Of a stretch of 64,000 nt of DNA, positions 17,990-27,887 are shown in pieces. The notes under the pieces are model-generated. The model was not told where the DNA came from and made no database searches. It worked only from the letters and a program-made list of their open reading frames with translations. The first letter of the stretch is position 1. The number at the start of each line of letters is the position of its first letter. The DNA comes from Rhizobium sp. (GTDB lineage Bacteria > Pseudomonadota > Alphaproteobacteria > Rhizobiales > Rhizobiaceae). The stretch lies in the NCBI GenBank assembly GCA_019739215.1, contig JAHHDR010000024.1, forward strand, positions 245,001 through 309,000, given 5' to 3'. A program made the position numbers and the translations under genes.

Positions 17990-18757
17990 ATGGCAAAGAT
18001 GAAATTCTTCGAGCTTTTTGGTCCGAACAAATTGGTGGTAAACTATATCTATTTCGACCAATACGTGCAGCTTTCGGATGGCTACACGACGAAGCGTGCG
18101 ATCTTCGAGGACTCCATCGAAGGCACCAAGCTGGTCCTCAGCGGCAAGGGCTTCGAATATGACATGAGCGGCGACACCCTTATCGCCGGGACGATTACCG
18201 CGATCTTCCTAAAGAACGCCCAGGGAGAAAACTACCTCTCCCTCAGCGACCTCAAGGCGAATGTCGCAGGGTTCTACGAAGCCTATGATCAGGGACATCC
18301 CGATTTCCTTCTCGCGTATCTGTTGAGAGCGAAGGATACCCTCACCGGCTCGAACATTGCAGATACGATCGACGGATACGCTGGCAGGAACACCATCCAT
18401 GGCGGCGGCGGCGCAGACACCCTGCAGGGAAATGATGCAGCCGACAGACTATTCGGTGATGGCGGAAATGACGCCCTGTTTGGCGCCGGTGGCAACGACA
18501 CGATGACCGGCGGAAAGGGATCGGACATCTTCTGGTTCACGGGCGTGACAGGTGACGATGTCATCACCGACTTCGACGCCAAGGGGGGCGGAAACCTGCA
18601 GGACTATCTGAAATTCACGGAACTGACCGAATTCACGATCAAGCGTGCCGGGGACGATGTGCTGATCAAGTTCGCGGACGGCGACAGCATCAGGCTGCTT
18701 GATGTCGCCATGAAGGATTTCTCGGCAGACACGGACATGCAGTTTCCGGTTGCCTGA
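17990..18757 (+). CDS. RTX / haemolysin-type calcium-binding repeat protein
   Basis: 255 residues. Residues about 118-180 hold calcium-binding nonapeptide repeats of the GGxGxDxxx type (GGGGADTLQGNDAADRLFG, DGGNDALFGAGGNDTMTGG), followed by a SDIFWFTGVTGDDVITDFD segment and a C-terminal beta-rich end that is typical of type I secretion targeting. The N-terminal 115 residues are not an obvious known domain. There is no N-terminal signal peptide, consistent with type I export, but no ABC exporter is encoded nearby. Strong AAGGAG ribosome-binding site. Secretion and calcium-dependent folding are inferred from the repeats. Confidence 0.8.
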   Translation: MAKMKFFELFGPNKLVVNYIYFDQYVQLSDGYTTKRAIFEDSIEGTKLVLSGKGFEYDMSGDTLIAGTITAIFLKNAQGENYLSLSDLKANVAGFYEAYDQGHPDFLLAYLLRAKDTLTGSNIADTIDGYAGRNTIHGGGGADTLQGNDAADRLFGDGGNDALFGAGGNDTMTGGKGSDIFWFTGVTGDDVITDFDAKGGGNLQDYLKFTELTEFTIKRAGDDVLIKFADGDSIRLLDVAMKDFSADTDMQFPVA

Positions 18758-18811
18758 CCCGACCCGGCGAAGACCGCGACGGGATCCGGTCAGGCTACCT
18801 TCCTTATAGTG

Positions 18812-19135
18812 CTATCTGCAGACACGCACGCGCTTGACATGCAGGTTGCCCCAATCGTCATAGACGCGGATCTTCTTCACGAAGCAGACGTCGTCGCGAA
18901 AATAGCGGCGGTGGGCGAAGCGAGGACGGTGGTGGCGATTGTGCCAATGGTGGCGCCGGTCGCCGTGGCGCCATTCGTCTCGGCGGTTGTCGCCGCGGCG
19001 GTCCATGTCGCCGCTATCGCGCGAACCGTGACGACGCCACTCGTCATCGCCGTTGCGGGACGCGGCAGATGCGGTCGAGGCGAGGCCGACGACGGCCATG
19101 GCGGCTGCGAGGGCGGTCAATGCAAGCTTCTTCAT
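18812..19135 (-). CDS. Small secreted His/Arg-rich protein, paralogue of the neighbouring gene
   Basis: 107 residues. Signal peptide MKKLALTALAAAMAVVGLASTASA, then a very basic, His-rich middle (RRHGSRDSGDMDRRGDNRRDEWRHGDRRHHWHNRHH, split here for reference only as an Arg/His/Asp-rich zone) and a conserved end with two cysteines (CFVKKIRVYDDWGNLHVKRV, VCR). The end pattern C-x(n)-D-x-x-GN-x(4)-R-x(2)-VC recurs in the gene at 19299-19637, so these are tandem paralogues. Function unknown; metal binding or envelope stress protection is only a guess. Strong GGAGG ribosome-binding site. Confidence 0.75.
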   Translation of the reverse strand: MKKLALTALAAAMAVVGLASTASAASRNGDDEWRRHGSRDSGDMDRRGDNRRDEWRHGDRRHHWHNRHHRPRFAHRRYFRDDVCFVKKIRVYDDWGNLHVKRVRVCR

Positions 19136-19298
19136 AGCGAATTCCTCCAGAGAGCCTGTGCTCTTGAAAGGACGCTATGCCCGCTCTCTTGAACCGCCCC
19201 TGAAGCCAGCGTTCATCTGGCAGACAGACTTGCGACCGGAACAAGGCATGGATCGCGATACGCGCTACTTTGGCGATCCATGGGGTTGCCCGTCGGGA

Positions 19299-19637
19299 TC
19301 AGTTGCAGACCCAGGCATTCCTGACGACGGGATTGCCGGCACGGTCATGGGTGTTGACGGCCTCGGTCCGGCAGTCGCCACGACCGCGGAACAGGAAGAA
19401 CTGGCGGTGATGCTTGTCCCGGACGCGCCAGATCACCTTGCCTCTGTTGTCGCGTCGGGCATCGCGCCCGCGGCCACCCTCGTTGCGGCCACCGCGATCG
19501 CCGCGGGCGGCGACCTGCGTGGCGTCCTTCTGATGCCAGACCGTGCCGTCACGGTCGGACAGCGAGGCCGAGGCAGTGGACATTCCGCCAGTCGCGGCGA
19601 CCATGGCGGCGAGGGCAATCACGGCAAGCTTTCTCAT
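19299..19637 (-). CDS. Small secreted basic protein, paralogue of the neighbouring gene
   Basis: 112 residues from ATG 19637, giving the signal peptide MRKLAVIALAAMVAATGGMS followed by TASA. The mature protein is Arg/Gly/Asp-rich (RGDRGGRNEGGRGRDARRD) and ends with a two-cysteine module (CRTEAVNTHDRAGNPVVRNA, WVCN) that aligns with the end of the gene at 18812-19135. The frame continues upstream to 19832, but that part overlaps hslU and lacks a signal peptide. Function unknown. A GGGAGGAT ribosome-binding site is present. Confidence 0.75.
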   Translation of the reverse strand: MRKLAVIALAAMVAATGGMSTASASLSDRDGTVWHQKDATQVAARGDRGGRNEGGRGRDARRDNRGKVIWRVRDKHHRQFFLFRGRGDCRTEAVNTHDRAGNPVVRNAWVCN

Positions 19638-19725
19638 CAAACATACTCCGGGAGGATACAGGGCACTTTTGCAAGAGATAGGTGCTCGGCGACCGCCCGA
19701 CAAGGAATGCCGGGCGGCCGGGGGA

Positions 19726-21027
19726 TCACAGAATATAACGCGACAGATCGGTATTGGCCGCCATCTCGCCGACATGGGCCTGGACATAGGCCGCGTCGAC
19801 CTGATGCGCCTTGCCGTCCTGGTCCGGTGCATCGAAGGAAAGCTCGTCCAGCACGCGCTCCATGACGGTCTGCAGGCGGCGCGCGCCGATATTCTCGACG
19901 GTGGAATTGAGCTTGACGGCCACGTCAGCCAGCGCGTCGATCGCGTCCTCGGTGAAGTTGAGCGTCACGCCCTCGGTCGCCATCAGCGCGATATATTGCC
20001 GGATGAGGCTGGCTTCAGTCTCGGTCAGGATTCGGCGGAAGTCTTCCTTGGTCAGTGCCCTGAGCTCGACACGGATCGGCAGGCGGCCCTGAAGCTCCGG
20101 CAGGAGGTCTGAGGGCTTGGAGACATGGAATGCACCCGAGGCGATGAACAGGATATGGTCGGTCTTGACCGGGCCGTACTTGGTCGAAACCGTCGTGCCT
20201 TCGACGAGCGGCAGCAGGTCGCGTTGCACGCCTTCGCGCGACACGCCGGCGCCGACGCCGCCCTCGCGGGCCGCGATCTTGTCGATCTCGTCGAGGAAGA
20301 CGATGCCATCGTTCTCCACCGACCGAACGGCCTCGCGCTGGATCTGCTCGGAGTCGATCAGCTTGTCCGATTCATCGGCGACCAGCAGGCCATAGCTGTC
20401 CTTGACTGTCGTCTTGACCTTCTTCGTCCGGCCGCCCATGGCCTTGCCGAGCAGGTCGTTGAGGTTGAGAACGCCGACGGAACCCTGCATGCCCGGAATC
20501 TCGAAGCCGGAACCGGACGACGTGTCGGCAACCTCGATGTCGATTTCCTTGTCATCAAGCTCGTTGGTGCGCAGCTTTCTGCGGAACGAGTCGCGCGTGG
20601 CCGGCGAGGCGGTGGCGCCGACCAGAGCGTCGAGCACCCGCTCCTCGGCATTGACATGCGCCTTCGCCTTGACGTCGGCGCGCTTTTTCTCGCGCACCAG
20701 CGCGATGCCGACCTCGACGAGGTCGCGGATGATCTGCTCGACATCACGGCCGACATAGCCGACTTCGGTGAACTTCGTCGCCTCGACCTTGATGAAAGGG
20801 GCACCGGCGAGCTTGGCCAGGCGGCGCGAGATCTCGGTCTTGCCGACGCCGGTCGGACCGATCATCAGGATATTCTTCGGCATGACCTCGTCCTTGAGGT
20901 CGTCCTGAAGCTGCTGGCGGCGCCAGCGGTTGCGAAGCGCGATCGCGACGGCGCGCTTGGCGTCCTTCTGGCCGATGATGTAGCGGTCGAGTTCGGAGAC
21001 GATCTCGCGGGGGGTGAAAGTGGTCAT
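19726..21027 (-). CDS. hslU: ATP-dependent protease ATPase subunit HslU
   Basis: 433 residues. AAA+ unfoldase: [20 protein letters not shown] start, Walker A GPTGVGKT at residues 57-64, Walker [14 protein letters not shown], sensor region [12 protein letters not shown], and the C-terminal LSRYIL tail that docks into HslV. Forms the HslVU (ClpYQ) protease with the HslV peptidase encoded two genes upstream. Its ATG overlaps the stop of the acetyltransferase gene (ATGA), so translation of the unit is coupled. Confidence 0.97.
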   Translation of the reverse strand: MTTFTPREIVSELDRYIIGQKDAKRAVAIALRNRWRRQQLQDDLKDEVMPKNILMIGPTGVGKTEISRRLAKLAGAPFIKVEATKFTEVGYVGRDVEQIIRDLVEVGIALVREKKRADVKAKAHVNAEERVLDALVGATASPATRDSFRRKLRTNELDDKEIDIEVADTSSGSGFEIPGMQGSVGVLNLNDLLGKAMGGRTKKVKTTVKDSYGLLVADESDKLIDSEQIQREAVRSVENDGIVFLDEIDKIAAREGGVGAGVSREGVQRDLLPLVEGTTVSTKYGPVKTDHILFIASGAFHVSKPSDLLPELQGRLPIRVELRALTKEDFRRILTETEASLIRQYIALMATEGVTLNFTEDAIDALADVAVKLNSTVENIGARRLQTVMERVLDELSFDAPDQDGKAHQVDAAYVQAHVGEMAANTDLSRYIL

Positions 21028-21563
21028 TCTATCGCTTTCAGATGATGTTGCATGATCACCACGTCGTCGCCGGTGCGGCCCAGGAGGTCCGGAATCGGCA
21101 CGAAGCCGGCCTTCTCATAGGCGCGTACGGCGCGGACATTGGCTGGATCGGGATCAATGATGATGGTGTGGTGGCCCTGGACGCGCAGCATGGTCACGAA
21201 TTCATGAAGCGCCGCCGAGCCGATGCCTTGCGAAAGCTTGCCGGCATCGCCGATGGAGAGATCGACGCCGACGGTCTCGGAAGGCAGGGCCATGAGCCAG
21301 GGATTGTCCTTGACCCAGGTCTCGTTCTGGTGATGGCCGATGAACCAATACTGGATATAGCCGACCGGCTCGCCATCGAGCGTGATCAGGAAGGGTCGCG
21401 TCGTATCGCGACCTTCGGCCATGTCCTTGATGTGTTCCAGCTCTTCCACCGGATCGCCCCACCATTCGCGCATATGCGGCGCGGCGAGCCACCCGCCGAG
21501 CAGCGCGTAGTGCGCCGGCTCGACCGGAACGAAGCCTATCCTGTCGGCAGGCTCAGGCGGCAT
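21024..21563 (-). CDS. GNAT acetyltransferase between hslV and hslU (AAC(6')-like)
   Basis: About 179 residues from ATG 21563 (an ATG at 21584 is also in frame). The sequence follows the aminoglycoside 6'-acetyltransferase/RimJ-like pattern: HMREWWGDP near the start, [34 protein letters not shown] as acetyl-CoA motif A, and [21 protein letters not shown] as motif B. The start overlaps the end of hslV by 11 bases and the stop overlaps the hslU ATG. Its substrate is unknown; with this tight coupling a target linked to HslUV is possible, but that is inference. Confidence 0.85.
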   Translation of the reverse strand: MPPEPADRIGFVPVEPAHYALLGGWLAAPHMREWWGDPVEELEHIKDMAEGRDTTRPFLITLDGEPVGYIQYWFIGHHQNETWVKDNPWLMALPSETVGVDLSIGDAGKLSQGIGSAALHEFVTMLRVQGHHTIIIDPDPANVRAVRAYEKAGFVPIPDLLGRTGDDVVIMQHHLKAIE

Positions 21564-22110
21564 CCAGCTTCTCCACCACGACATTGTGGTTGGTATAGAC
21601 GCAGATATCAGCGGCGATGCCCATGGCCTTGCGGGCGATCTCCTCGGCCGACTTGTCGGAATCCATCAGGGCGCGGGCTGCGGCATAGGCATAATTGCCG
21701 CCCGAGCCGATCGCCATCGTGCCGTGCTCCGGTTCCAGCACGTCGCCGTTGCCCGTAACAGCGAGCGTGATCGACTTGTCGGCGACCAGCATCATCGCTT
21801 CGAGCCGGCGCAGGTACTTGTCGGTGCGCCAGTCCTTGGCGAGCTCGACGCAGGCACGCTGCAATTGGTCGGGATATTGCTCGAGCTTGGCTTCGAGCCG
21901 TTCGAGCAGGGTGAAGGCATCGGCAGTGGCGCCGGCAAAGCCGGCAATGACCTCGCCCTTGGCAAGACGGCGCACCTTGCGGGCATTGCCCTTCATCACC
22001 GTCTGGCCGAGCGAGACCTGGCCATCGCCTGCCATCACCACCTGGCCGCCCTTGCGGACAGTGATGATGGTCGTGGCGTGCATGTCGCCGAAGGGATTGT
22101 GTTCACTCAT
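21553..22110 (-). CDS. hslV: ATP-dependent protease peptidase subunit HslV
   Basis: 185 residues. Proteasome-beta-like peptidase: [20 protein letters not shown] places the catalytic N-terminal threonine at Thr13 after removal of a short propeptide; [20 protein letters not shown] and [20 protein letters not shown] are HslV signatures, and [14 protein letters not shown] is near the end. I take ATG 22110 as the start; the frame runs on to 22488 but that region overlaps hisB on the other strand and has no similarity. Degrades unfolded and regulatory proteins together with HslU. Confidence 0.96.
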   Translation of the reverse strand: MSEHNPFGDMHATTIITVRKGGQVVMAGDGQVSLGQTVMKGNARKVRRLAKGEVIAGFAGATADAFTLLERLEAKLEQYPDQLQRACVELAKDWRTDKYLRRLEAMMLVADKSITLAVTGNGDVLEPEHGTMAIGSGGNYAYAAARALMDSDKSAEEIARKAMGIAADICVYTNHNVVVEKLDAA

Positions 22111-22303
22111 GTCTGAAACTCTTGTTGCGCGGGCCGCGATCGACCTCCGTTCCGTTCCTATGTAGGCGTGGGGGAAGGAAATGCAATCCGGAGGCCGGAT
22201 CGCGAGCCAGCTGGGGGAATTTTGCCCGGCCGAATGCTGGATATTTCGGTTTGCCCCTGTTATTGACCGCCCGTAATATCCTCCCAAACAGGATGGAGCC
22301 TCC

Positions 22304-22909
22304 ATGGCAGAGACGAGTACCGCGCGACAGGCGACGATTTCCCGAAAGACCAACGAGACCCAGGTCTCGGTGTCCGTCACGATCGACGGGTCAGGCGCCA
22401 ACAGGATCTCGACCGGCGTGGGCTTTTTCGACCATATGCTGGACCAGCTGTCGCGCCATTCGCTCATCGACATGGAGATCGAGGCCAAGGGCGACCTTCA
22501 CGTCGACGACCATCACACGGTCGAGGATACCGGCATTGCCATCGGGCTGGCCATCGCCAAGGCGCTCGGCGACCGGCGCGGGATCACCCGCTATGCCTCG
22601 CTCGACCTCGCCATGGACGAGACCATGACCAGGGCTGCGATCGACGTGTCCGGACGGCCGTTCATGGTGTGGAACGTCGCCTTCACCTCGCCGAAGATTG
22701 GCACGTTCGACACCGAACTGGTGCGTGAATTCTTCCAGGCGCTGGCGATGAATGCCGGAATCACGCTGCATATCCAGAACATCTACGGTGCCAACAATCA
22801 CCATATCGCCGAGACCTGCTTCAAGGCGGTCGCCCGGGTGCTGCGCGCAGCCACCGAGATCGATCCCCGCCAGGCGGGCCGCATTCCCTCGACCAAGGGC
22901 ACGCTCTGA
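22304..22909 (+). CDS. hisB: Imidazoleglycerol-phosphate dehydratase
   Basis: 201 residues, the monofunctional form without a histidinol-phosphatase domain. Metal-binding His motifs are seen: [25 protein letters not shown], and [12 protein letters not shown], plus DLAMDE. Catalyses the sixth step of histidine biosynthesis, dehydrating imidazoleglycerol phosphate to imidazole acetol phosphate using Mn. First gene of the hisB-DUF2628-hisH-hisA run and divergent from hslV; its stop overlaps the next ATG (TGATG). Confidence 0.97.
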   Translation: MAETSTARQATISRKTNETQVSVSVTIDGSGANRISTGVGFFDHMLDQLSRHSLIDMEIEAKGDLHVDDHHTVEDTGIAIGLAIAKALGDRRGITRYASLDLAMDETMTRAAIDVSGRPFMVWNVAFTSPKIGTFDTELVREFFQALAMNAGITLHIQNIYGANNHHIAETCFKAVARVLRAATEIDPRQAGRIPSTKGTL

Positions 22910-23388
22910 TGAAGAGCTTCTACGTTCTCACCGCGCCGGCGGCCACCGATCCCGACCGGGACACGATCTTCATCCGCGATGGCTTCTCGTGGCTTGCCTT
23001 TCTGTTTCCGCTGCCATGGATGCTCATTCGCCGGCTCTGGATGGCGGCGATCGTGGCGGTCGCCCTCTATGTCGTGTCGATCGTCGCCGCCGAGCAGTAT
23101 GGCCTCGATGCAGCACCAATCGCTTGTTCGTTCCTGATCAGCCTCTGGGTGGCGCTCGAAGGCGGTTTGGCCCGGGTGCGCAAGACGGAACGTCTTGGAT
23201 GGCAGGTCGAGCGCGTGCTGGCGGCAGAGACTATCGCCGACGCCGAGGCCATCCACTTTGCCGAAAAGGCCGCGACCGCGCGGAGCCGGCCCGCCGAACC
23301 GCTTCCCGTGCTTCCCGCCGGCAAGCCCGTCGCCCCATCGAGCAATATCGCCGCACTCGGCCTGATCGGTCCGCAGGGGGGCCGCTGA
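22909..23388 (+). CDS. DUF2628 domain-containing membrane protein inside the his operon
   Basis: 159 residues. N-terminal [24 protein letters not shown] and a following hydrophobic pair of segments ([35 protein letters not shown]) match DUF2628, a small membrane domain of unknown function. The C-terminal third is a cytosolic Ala/Pro-rich tail. It overlaps hisB at its start and hisH at its end by single-base TGATG junctions, so it is translated with the histidine genes although it has no known role in the pathway. Confidence 0.85.
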   Translation: MKSFYVLTAPAATDPDRDTIFIRDGFSWLAFLFPLPWMLIRRLWMAAIVAVALYVVSIVAAEQYGLDAAPIACSFLISLWVALEGGLARVRKTERLGWQVERVLAAETIADAEAIHFAEKAATARSRPAEPLPVLPAGKPVAPSSNIAALGLIGPQGGR

Positions 23389-24038
23389 TGCGGGTCGCGA
23401 TCATCGATTACGGCTCGGGCAACCTCCGCTCGGCCGTCAAGGCCTTCGAGCGTGCTTCACGTGAAACCGGTCTCGACGCCGAGATCGAGCTGACCGACAA
23501 GGCCGAGCGCGTGGCCAGCGCCGACCGCATCGTGCTTCCCGGTGTTGGCGCATATGCCGACTGTCGCCGCGGCCTCGATGCCGTGCCCGGCATGGTGGAT
23601 GCGCTGCGCGACGCCGTCGAGACACGGGCGCGGCCGTTTCTCGGCATCTGCGTCGGCATGCAGTTGATGAGCTCGCGCGGCCTCGAGAAGACCGTGACCG
23701 AAGGCCTCGGCTGGATCGCCGGCGACGTGAAACTGATCGAGCCCAAAGATCCCGACCTCAAGATCCCGCAGATCGGCTGGAACACGCTCGAACTCCGGCA
23801 GCCGCACGTCCTGTTCGACGGCATCCCGACCGGCGAGGCCGGGCTGCACGCCTATTTCGTGCACTCCTACCATCTCACGGCCGAAAAGCCGGACACCGTG
23901 ATCGCCACCACCGACTATGGTGGGCCGGTCACGGCCTTCGTGGCGCGTGACACCATGGCCGGCGCGCAGTTCCACCCGGAAAAGAGCCAGACGCTCGGCC
24001 TCAGGCTTATCGGCAATTTTCTCGCATGGTCTCCCTGA
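23388..24038 (+). CDS. hisH: Imidazole glycerol phosphate synthase, glutaminase subunit
   Basis: 216 residues from ATG 23388. Class I glutamine amidotransferase: [17 protein letters not shown] at the N-terminus, [10 protein letters not shown] oxyanion strand, nucleophile Cys in [11 protein letters not shown], and the His-Glu pair in [14 protein letters not shown]. It supplies ammonia to HisF, encoded 3 kb downstream. A parS-like palindrome (23453-23468) lies inside the coding sequence. The open frame extends to 22752 but overlaps DUF2628. Confidence 0.96.
   Translation: MRVAIIDYGSGNLRSAVKAFERASRETGLDAEIELTDKAERVASADRIVLPGVGAYADCRRGLDAVPGMVDALRDAVETRARPFLGICVGMQLMSSRGLEKTVTEGLGWIAGDVKLIEPKDPDLKIPQIGWNTLELRQPHVLFDGIPTGEAGLHAYFVHSYHLTAEKPDTVIATTDYGGPVTAFVARDTMAGAQFHPEKSQTLGLRLIGNFLAWSP
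23453..23468. other. parS-like site 1
   Basis: TGCTTCACGTGAAACC matches the broadly conserved parS palindrome TGTTTCACGTGAAACA at 14 of 16 positions, with an intact CACGTG core. It lies inside hisH. ParB binding is inferred from sequence only. Confidence 0.45.
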
Positions 24039-24067
24039 GCAGGCCAGTGCCAAAAGGTCCGTCCGAC

Positions 24068-24793
24068 ATGATCCTCTTCCCCGCCATCGACCTGAAAGAC
24101 GGCCAGTGCGTGCGCCTCAAGCTCGGCGACATGGAGCAGGCCACCGTCTACAATCCCGATCCCGCCGCGCAGGCCAAAGCCTTCGAGGACCAGGGCTTCG
24201 AATGGCTGCATGTCGTCGATCTCAACGGCGCCTTTGCCGGCGAGAGCGTCAATGGCGCGGCGGTCGAGGCGATCCTGAAGGCGACAAAAAACCCGGTTCA
24301 GCTCGGCGGCGGCATCCGCACGCTCGCGCATATAGAAAGCTGGCTAACGAAAGGCCTGGCGCGTGTCATCCTCGGCACCGTGGCCGTGCGTGATCCCGCC
24401 CTGGTCATCGAGGCCTGCCGGCAGTTCCCCGGCAAGGTCGCCGTCGGCATCGACGCCAAGGGTGGGAAGGTCGCGGTCGAGGGCTGGGCGGAAGCATCCG
24501 AACTCGGCATCGTCGAATTGGCGAGGCGCTTCGAGGGCGCGGGCGTGGCGACGATCATCTATACCGACATCGACCGCGACGGCATCCTGGCCGGCATTAA
24601 CTGGAACTCGACGCTGGAACTGGCCCGGTCGACGTCGATCCCGGTGATCGCGTCAGGTGGGCTGGCGTCGCTGGATGATATCCGACGGTTGGCGGAGCCG
24701 GATGCTAACATACTCGAGGGTGCGATTTCGGGGCGGGCGCTTTATGACGGGCGGATCGATCCGGGCGAGGCGCTGAGGATATTGAGGGGCTGA
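24068..24793 (+). CDS. hisA: Phosphoribosylformimino-5-aminoimidazole carboxamide ribotide isomerase
   Basis: 241 residues. TIM-barrel isomerase: [17 protein letters not shown] with the catalytic Asp8, [14 protein letters not shown] phosphate-binding loop, [14 protein letters not shown] with the second catalytic Asp, and [14 protein letters not shown]. Carries out the fourth histidine step. ATG 24068 is chosen because the upstream in-frame ATG (24026) overlaps hisH and would add an unrelated leader. Confidence 0.96.
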   Translation: MILFPAIDLKDGQCVRLKLGDMEQATVYNPDPAAQAKAFEDQGFEWLHVVDLNGAFAGESVNGAAVEAILKATKNPVQLGGGIRTLAHIESWLTKGLARVILGTVAVRDPALVIEACRQFPGKVAVGIDAKGGKVAVEGWAEASELGIVELARRFEGAGVATIIYTDIDRDGILAGINWNSTLELARSTSIPVIASGGLASLDDIRRLAEPDANILEGAISGRALYDGRIDPGEALRILRG

Positions 24794-24823
24794 GAAGAGA
24801 AGCTGGGCTCATCTGCACGCGGC

Positions 24824-25031
24824 TTCACCCCTCACCAACTTTGGCCAAGGTTCGCCTTCGGCTCACCCGGCCGGCGTATCCTCTCCCACAAGGGGAGAGG
24901 TAGGGTGCCTCAAACTCAGCCTTCACTTGGGGCAGGGCGGTGCCGCGGGTTTACCTCTCCCCTTGTGGGAGAGGATAGCAAGCCCGCATGAGACTTAGTC
25001 GAATGCATGGGCGCGCTTGGTGAGGGGTGAA
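24824..25031. repeat. Large intergenic palindromic repeat (rhizobial type)
   Basis: Two nested perfect inverted repeats: outer 15-bp arms at 24824-24838 and 25017-25031 (core CACCCCTCACC / GGTGAGGGGTG), and inner 26-bp arms at 24877-24902 and 24952-24977 (core CTCTCCCACAAGGGGAGAGG). It could fold into a cruciform or RNA stem and fills the gap between convergent hisA and recQ. The inner core recurs in the element at 13778-13900. Confidence 0.85.
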
Positions 25032-25040
25032 TTGCCGCCT

Positions 25041-26901
25041 CTAAGCCTCAAACTCCCTGATAACCTTCAGGAAATAATCGCCATACCGCTCCAGCTTCGA
25101 CTGCCCGACGCCTGAAATTCCAAGCATCTCGTCCTCATCGATCGGCCGCTCCCTCGCGAAGGCCACCAGCGTCGTATCCGGAAAAACGACATAGGGCGGG
25201 ACGGCGAGATCCTTGGCGATTTCGGTGCGCTTCTTGCGGAGCGCTTCGAAGAGATCGACATCTGAGCCCTGCAGTGCCGCCTTGGCGTTGGACGAACTCG
25301 CCGAAGACCCCTTCGCCGCCTTGCCCTTGGCGGGCCTATCATGGCGGAAGCGGACCTCGCGTTCGCGCTTGAAGACGGCGCGAGCGTCGGGCGTGAGCTT
25401 GAGCGCGCCGAAGGCGTTGTGGTCGACGCTGATAAGGCCGGCCGCGAGAAGCTGGCGGTAGACGGATTGCCAGGTACGGGAGGCCAGATCCTTGCCCGCG
25501 CCGAAAACCGGCATGCCGGTGTGGCCGAATCGGCCGGTCTTCTCGTTTTCGTGGCCGAGCAGGACGTCGATCAGGTGGCCGGTGCCGAAGCGCTCGCCCG
25601 TGCGGTAGATGGCGGCGAGCGCCTTGATCGCCGCATCGGTGCCGTCCCCAGGTCTCGACCGGCTTGAGGCAGGTATCGCAATTGCCGCATTGGCCCGGAT
25701 GCGCTTCGCCGAAATGGGCGAGGATCGCCTGTCGCCGGCAACCCGCCGTCTCGCAGATGCCGAGCAGCGCATTGAGCTTGGCGCGCTCGACGCGCTTGAT
25801 ATCATCGGCCGAGTTGCCCTCGTCGATCATCCGCCCGCGCTGGATGACATCGGCCATGCCGTAAGCCATCCAGACTTCCGACGGCAGGCCGTCGCGGCCG
25901 GCGCGGCCGGTTTCCTGGTAATAGGCCTCGACCGACCCCGGCAGGTCGAGATGGGCGACATAGCGGACATTCGGCTTGTCGATGCCCATGCCGAAGGCCA
26001 CGGTGGCAACGAGGCAGAGATCCTCTTCCTTGAGGAAGGCGTCCTGGTTGCGGTCGCGAAGCGCGCGGTCCATGCCGGCGTGATAGGGCAGCGACCGGAT
26101 GCCTTGCGTGTTGAGCCAGTCCGAGGTGTCCTCGACCTTGGCGCGCGACAGGCAATAGACGATGCCGCTCGACCCCTTGTGGCGGGTGAGGAAGCGCAGC
26201 AATTGCTGGCGCGGCTGGTCGCGCTCGACGATCTCGTAGGCGATGTTCGGCCGGTCGAAGGAGGTGGTGAAGACTTCCGCCGCCTGCAGGCCGAGTTTGT
26301 CGATGATGTCATCGCGGGTATGCGGATCGGCGGTGGCGGTCAGCGCCAGGCGCGGAACGCCGGGATAGAGATCGGCGAGTTGGCCGAGCTCGCGGTACTC
26401 AGGACGGAAGTCGTGGCCCCACTGGGATACGCAATGTGCTTCGTCTATGGCGAAGAGCGCGATCCGCGCATTTCCCAGCATTTCGCGGAAACCCGGGGTA
26501 ACGATCCGCTCCGGCGTGACATAGAGCAGGTCGAGACCGCCATTGTCGATCGCGCGGCGCACATCGATGAATTCTTCCCGGGTCAGCGAGGAGTTGAGCG
26601 CCGCCGCGCGAACGCCGAACTGCTTGAGTGCTTCGACCTGGTCGCGCATCAGCGCGATCAAGGGCGAGACCACGATGCCGACCCCATCACGGCAGAGCGC
26701 GGGGATCTGGAAGCAGAGCGACTTGCCGGCGCCGGTGGGAAACAGCACCACCGCGTCGCCGCCCGCGACGACCTGGCGCACGACATCGGCCTGCTTTCCC
26801 CGGAAGCCGGAAAATCCATAGACCCGCTTGAGGATCTCGAGCGGGCTGCGTCCATCGGCCTGGCCGAAAAGTGGGTCTGTGGCTGTCTGTCGTTCGGGCA
26901 T
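25041..26901 (-). pseudogene. recQ: ATP-dependent DNA helicase RecQ, split by a one-base frameshift
   Basis: Start at ATG 26901. The N-terminal frame carries a complete RecQ core: [13 protein letters not shown], Walker [64 protein letters not shown], and the zinc-binding CETAGCRR / CGNCDTCL. After PVETW the frame degenerates into Arg/Pro-rich sequence, while the other frame picks up exactly where RecQ should go on: [20 protein letters not shown], the winged-helix domain and a C-terminal HRDC domain (MLGISGVGQSKLERYGDYFL). The break is at a run of four C on the + strand, 25646-25649; one base fewer restores a single reading frame of about 620 codons. Either a real lesion or a homopolymer error. 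Confidence 0.85.
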
Positions 26902-27096
26902 GGAATCACGTGGTTCGAGGTTGGCTTTCTTATGGCATGGCAGCGGAATGGATCGCGAGGGGTTTTGGCAGTTCGTACCTGTTAAGACCCTCCTCATCCC
27001 CACTTAGTCCAATGTCCAAAGAATCCCCTCGCCAATCGCGGTTTAGACGGCTATGAAGCCGCGAATGCCAAGCCATTGAGCGTGTGAGGACACCAT

Positions 27097-27873
27097 TTGA
27101 CTCTCAAGGCCCGCGTAATCCCCTGCCTGGACGTCAAGGACGGCCGCGTGGTGAAGGGGGTTTCCTTCGTCAATCTCGTCGATGCCGGGGATCCGGTCGA
27201 GGCTGCGGTCGCCTATGACGCGGCCGGCGCCGACGAGCTCTGCTTCCTCGACATCACGGCCTCCTCCGACAATCGCGAGACGATCTTCGATGTCGTCGCC
27301 CGCACGGCCGACCAGTGCTTCATGCCGGTGACGGTCGGGGGCGGTGTCCGGGCGCTTGCCGATATCCGCAAGCTTCTGCTCTGCGGTGCCGACAAGGTGT
27401 CGATCAATTCGGCGGCGGTGAAGGATCCGGACTTCGTCGCCGAGGCGGCGGACAAGTTCGGCGACCAGTGCATCGTCGTCTCGCTCGACTGCAAGAAGGT
27501 CTCGGCCGAGGGCGCATCGGACCGCTGGGAGATCTTCACCCATGGCGGCCGCAATCCGACCGGGCTCGATGCGGTGGATTTCGCCCATGCCATGGTCAAG
27601 CGCGGCGCCGGGGAACTTCTACTGACCTCGATGGACCAGGACGGGCAGAAGACGGGCTACGATCTCGCGCTGACACGCACGATCGCCGATGCGGTTGCCG
27701 TGCCGGTCATCGCCTCGGGCGGAGTCGGCACGCTCGATCATCTGGTCGAAGGCATCCGGGATGGCCATGCCACCGCCGTACTGGCCGCGTCGATCTTCCA
27801 TTTCGGCACTTACACCGTGGGGCAAGCGAAGCGATATATGTCGGATCACGGCATCGCGATGCGCCTGGACTGA
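27097..27873 (+). CDS. hisF: Imidazole glycerol phosphate synthase, cyclase subunit
   Basis: 258 residues. TIM barrel with catalytic Asp11 in [15 protein letters not shown] and Asp130 region in [10 protein letters not shown]; also [16 protein letters not shown] and [14 protein letters not shown]. Start codon is TTG at 27097, preceded by GTGAGGA; no in-frame ATG gives the conserved [13 protein letters not shown] start. Works with HisH to form imidazole glycerol phosphate and AICAR. Separated from hisA by recQ on the opposite strand. Confidence 0.96.
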   Translation: MTLKARVIPCLDVKDGRVVKGVSFVNLVDAGDPVEAAVAYDAAGADELCFLDITASSDNRETIFDVVARTADQCFMPVTVGGGVRALADIRKLLLCGADKVSINSAAVKDPDFVAEAADKFGDQCIVVSLDCKKVSAEGASDRWEIFTHGGRNPTGLDAVDFAHAMVKRGAGELLLTSMDQDGQKTGYDLALTRTIADAVAVPVIASGGVGTLDHLVEGIRDGHATAVLAASIFHFGTYTVGQAKRYMSDHGIAMRLD

Positions 27874-27887
27874 GGGGAGGAGTTGCG

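Noticed and set aside
22111..22303. Heat-shock (sigma-32) promoter for hslV
   Set aside because: Looked for CTTGA and CCCCAT-like elements with suitable spacing; no convincing pair.
22111..22488. Upstream extension of the hslV frame
   Set aside because: Runs antisense into hisB and places about 125 residues before the catalytic threonine, which is not seen in HslV.
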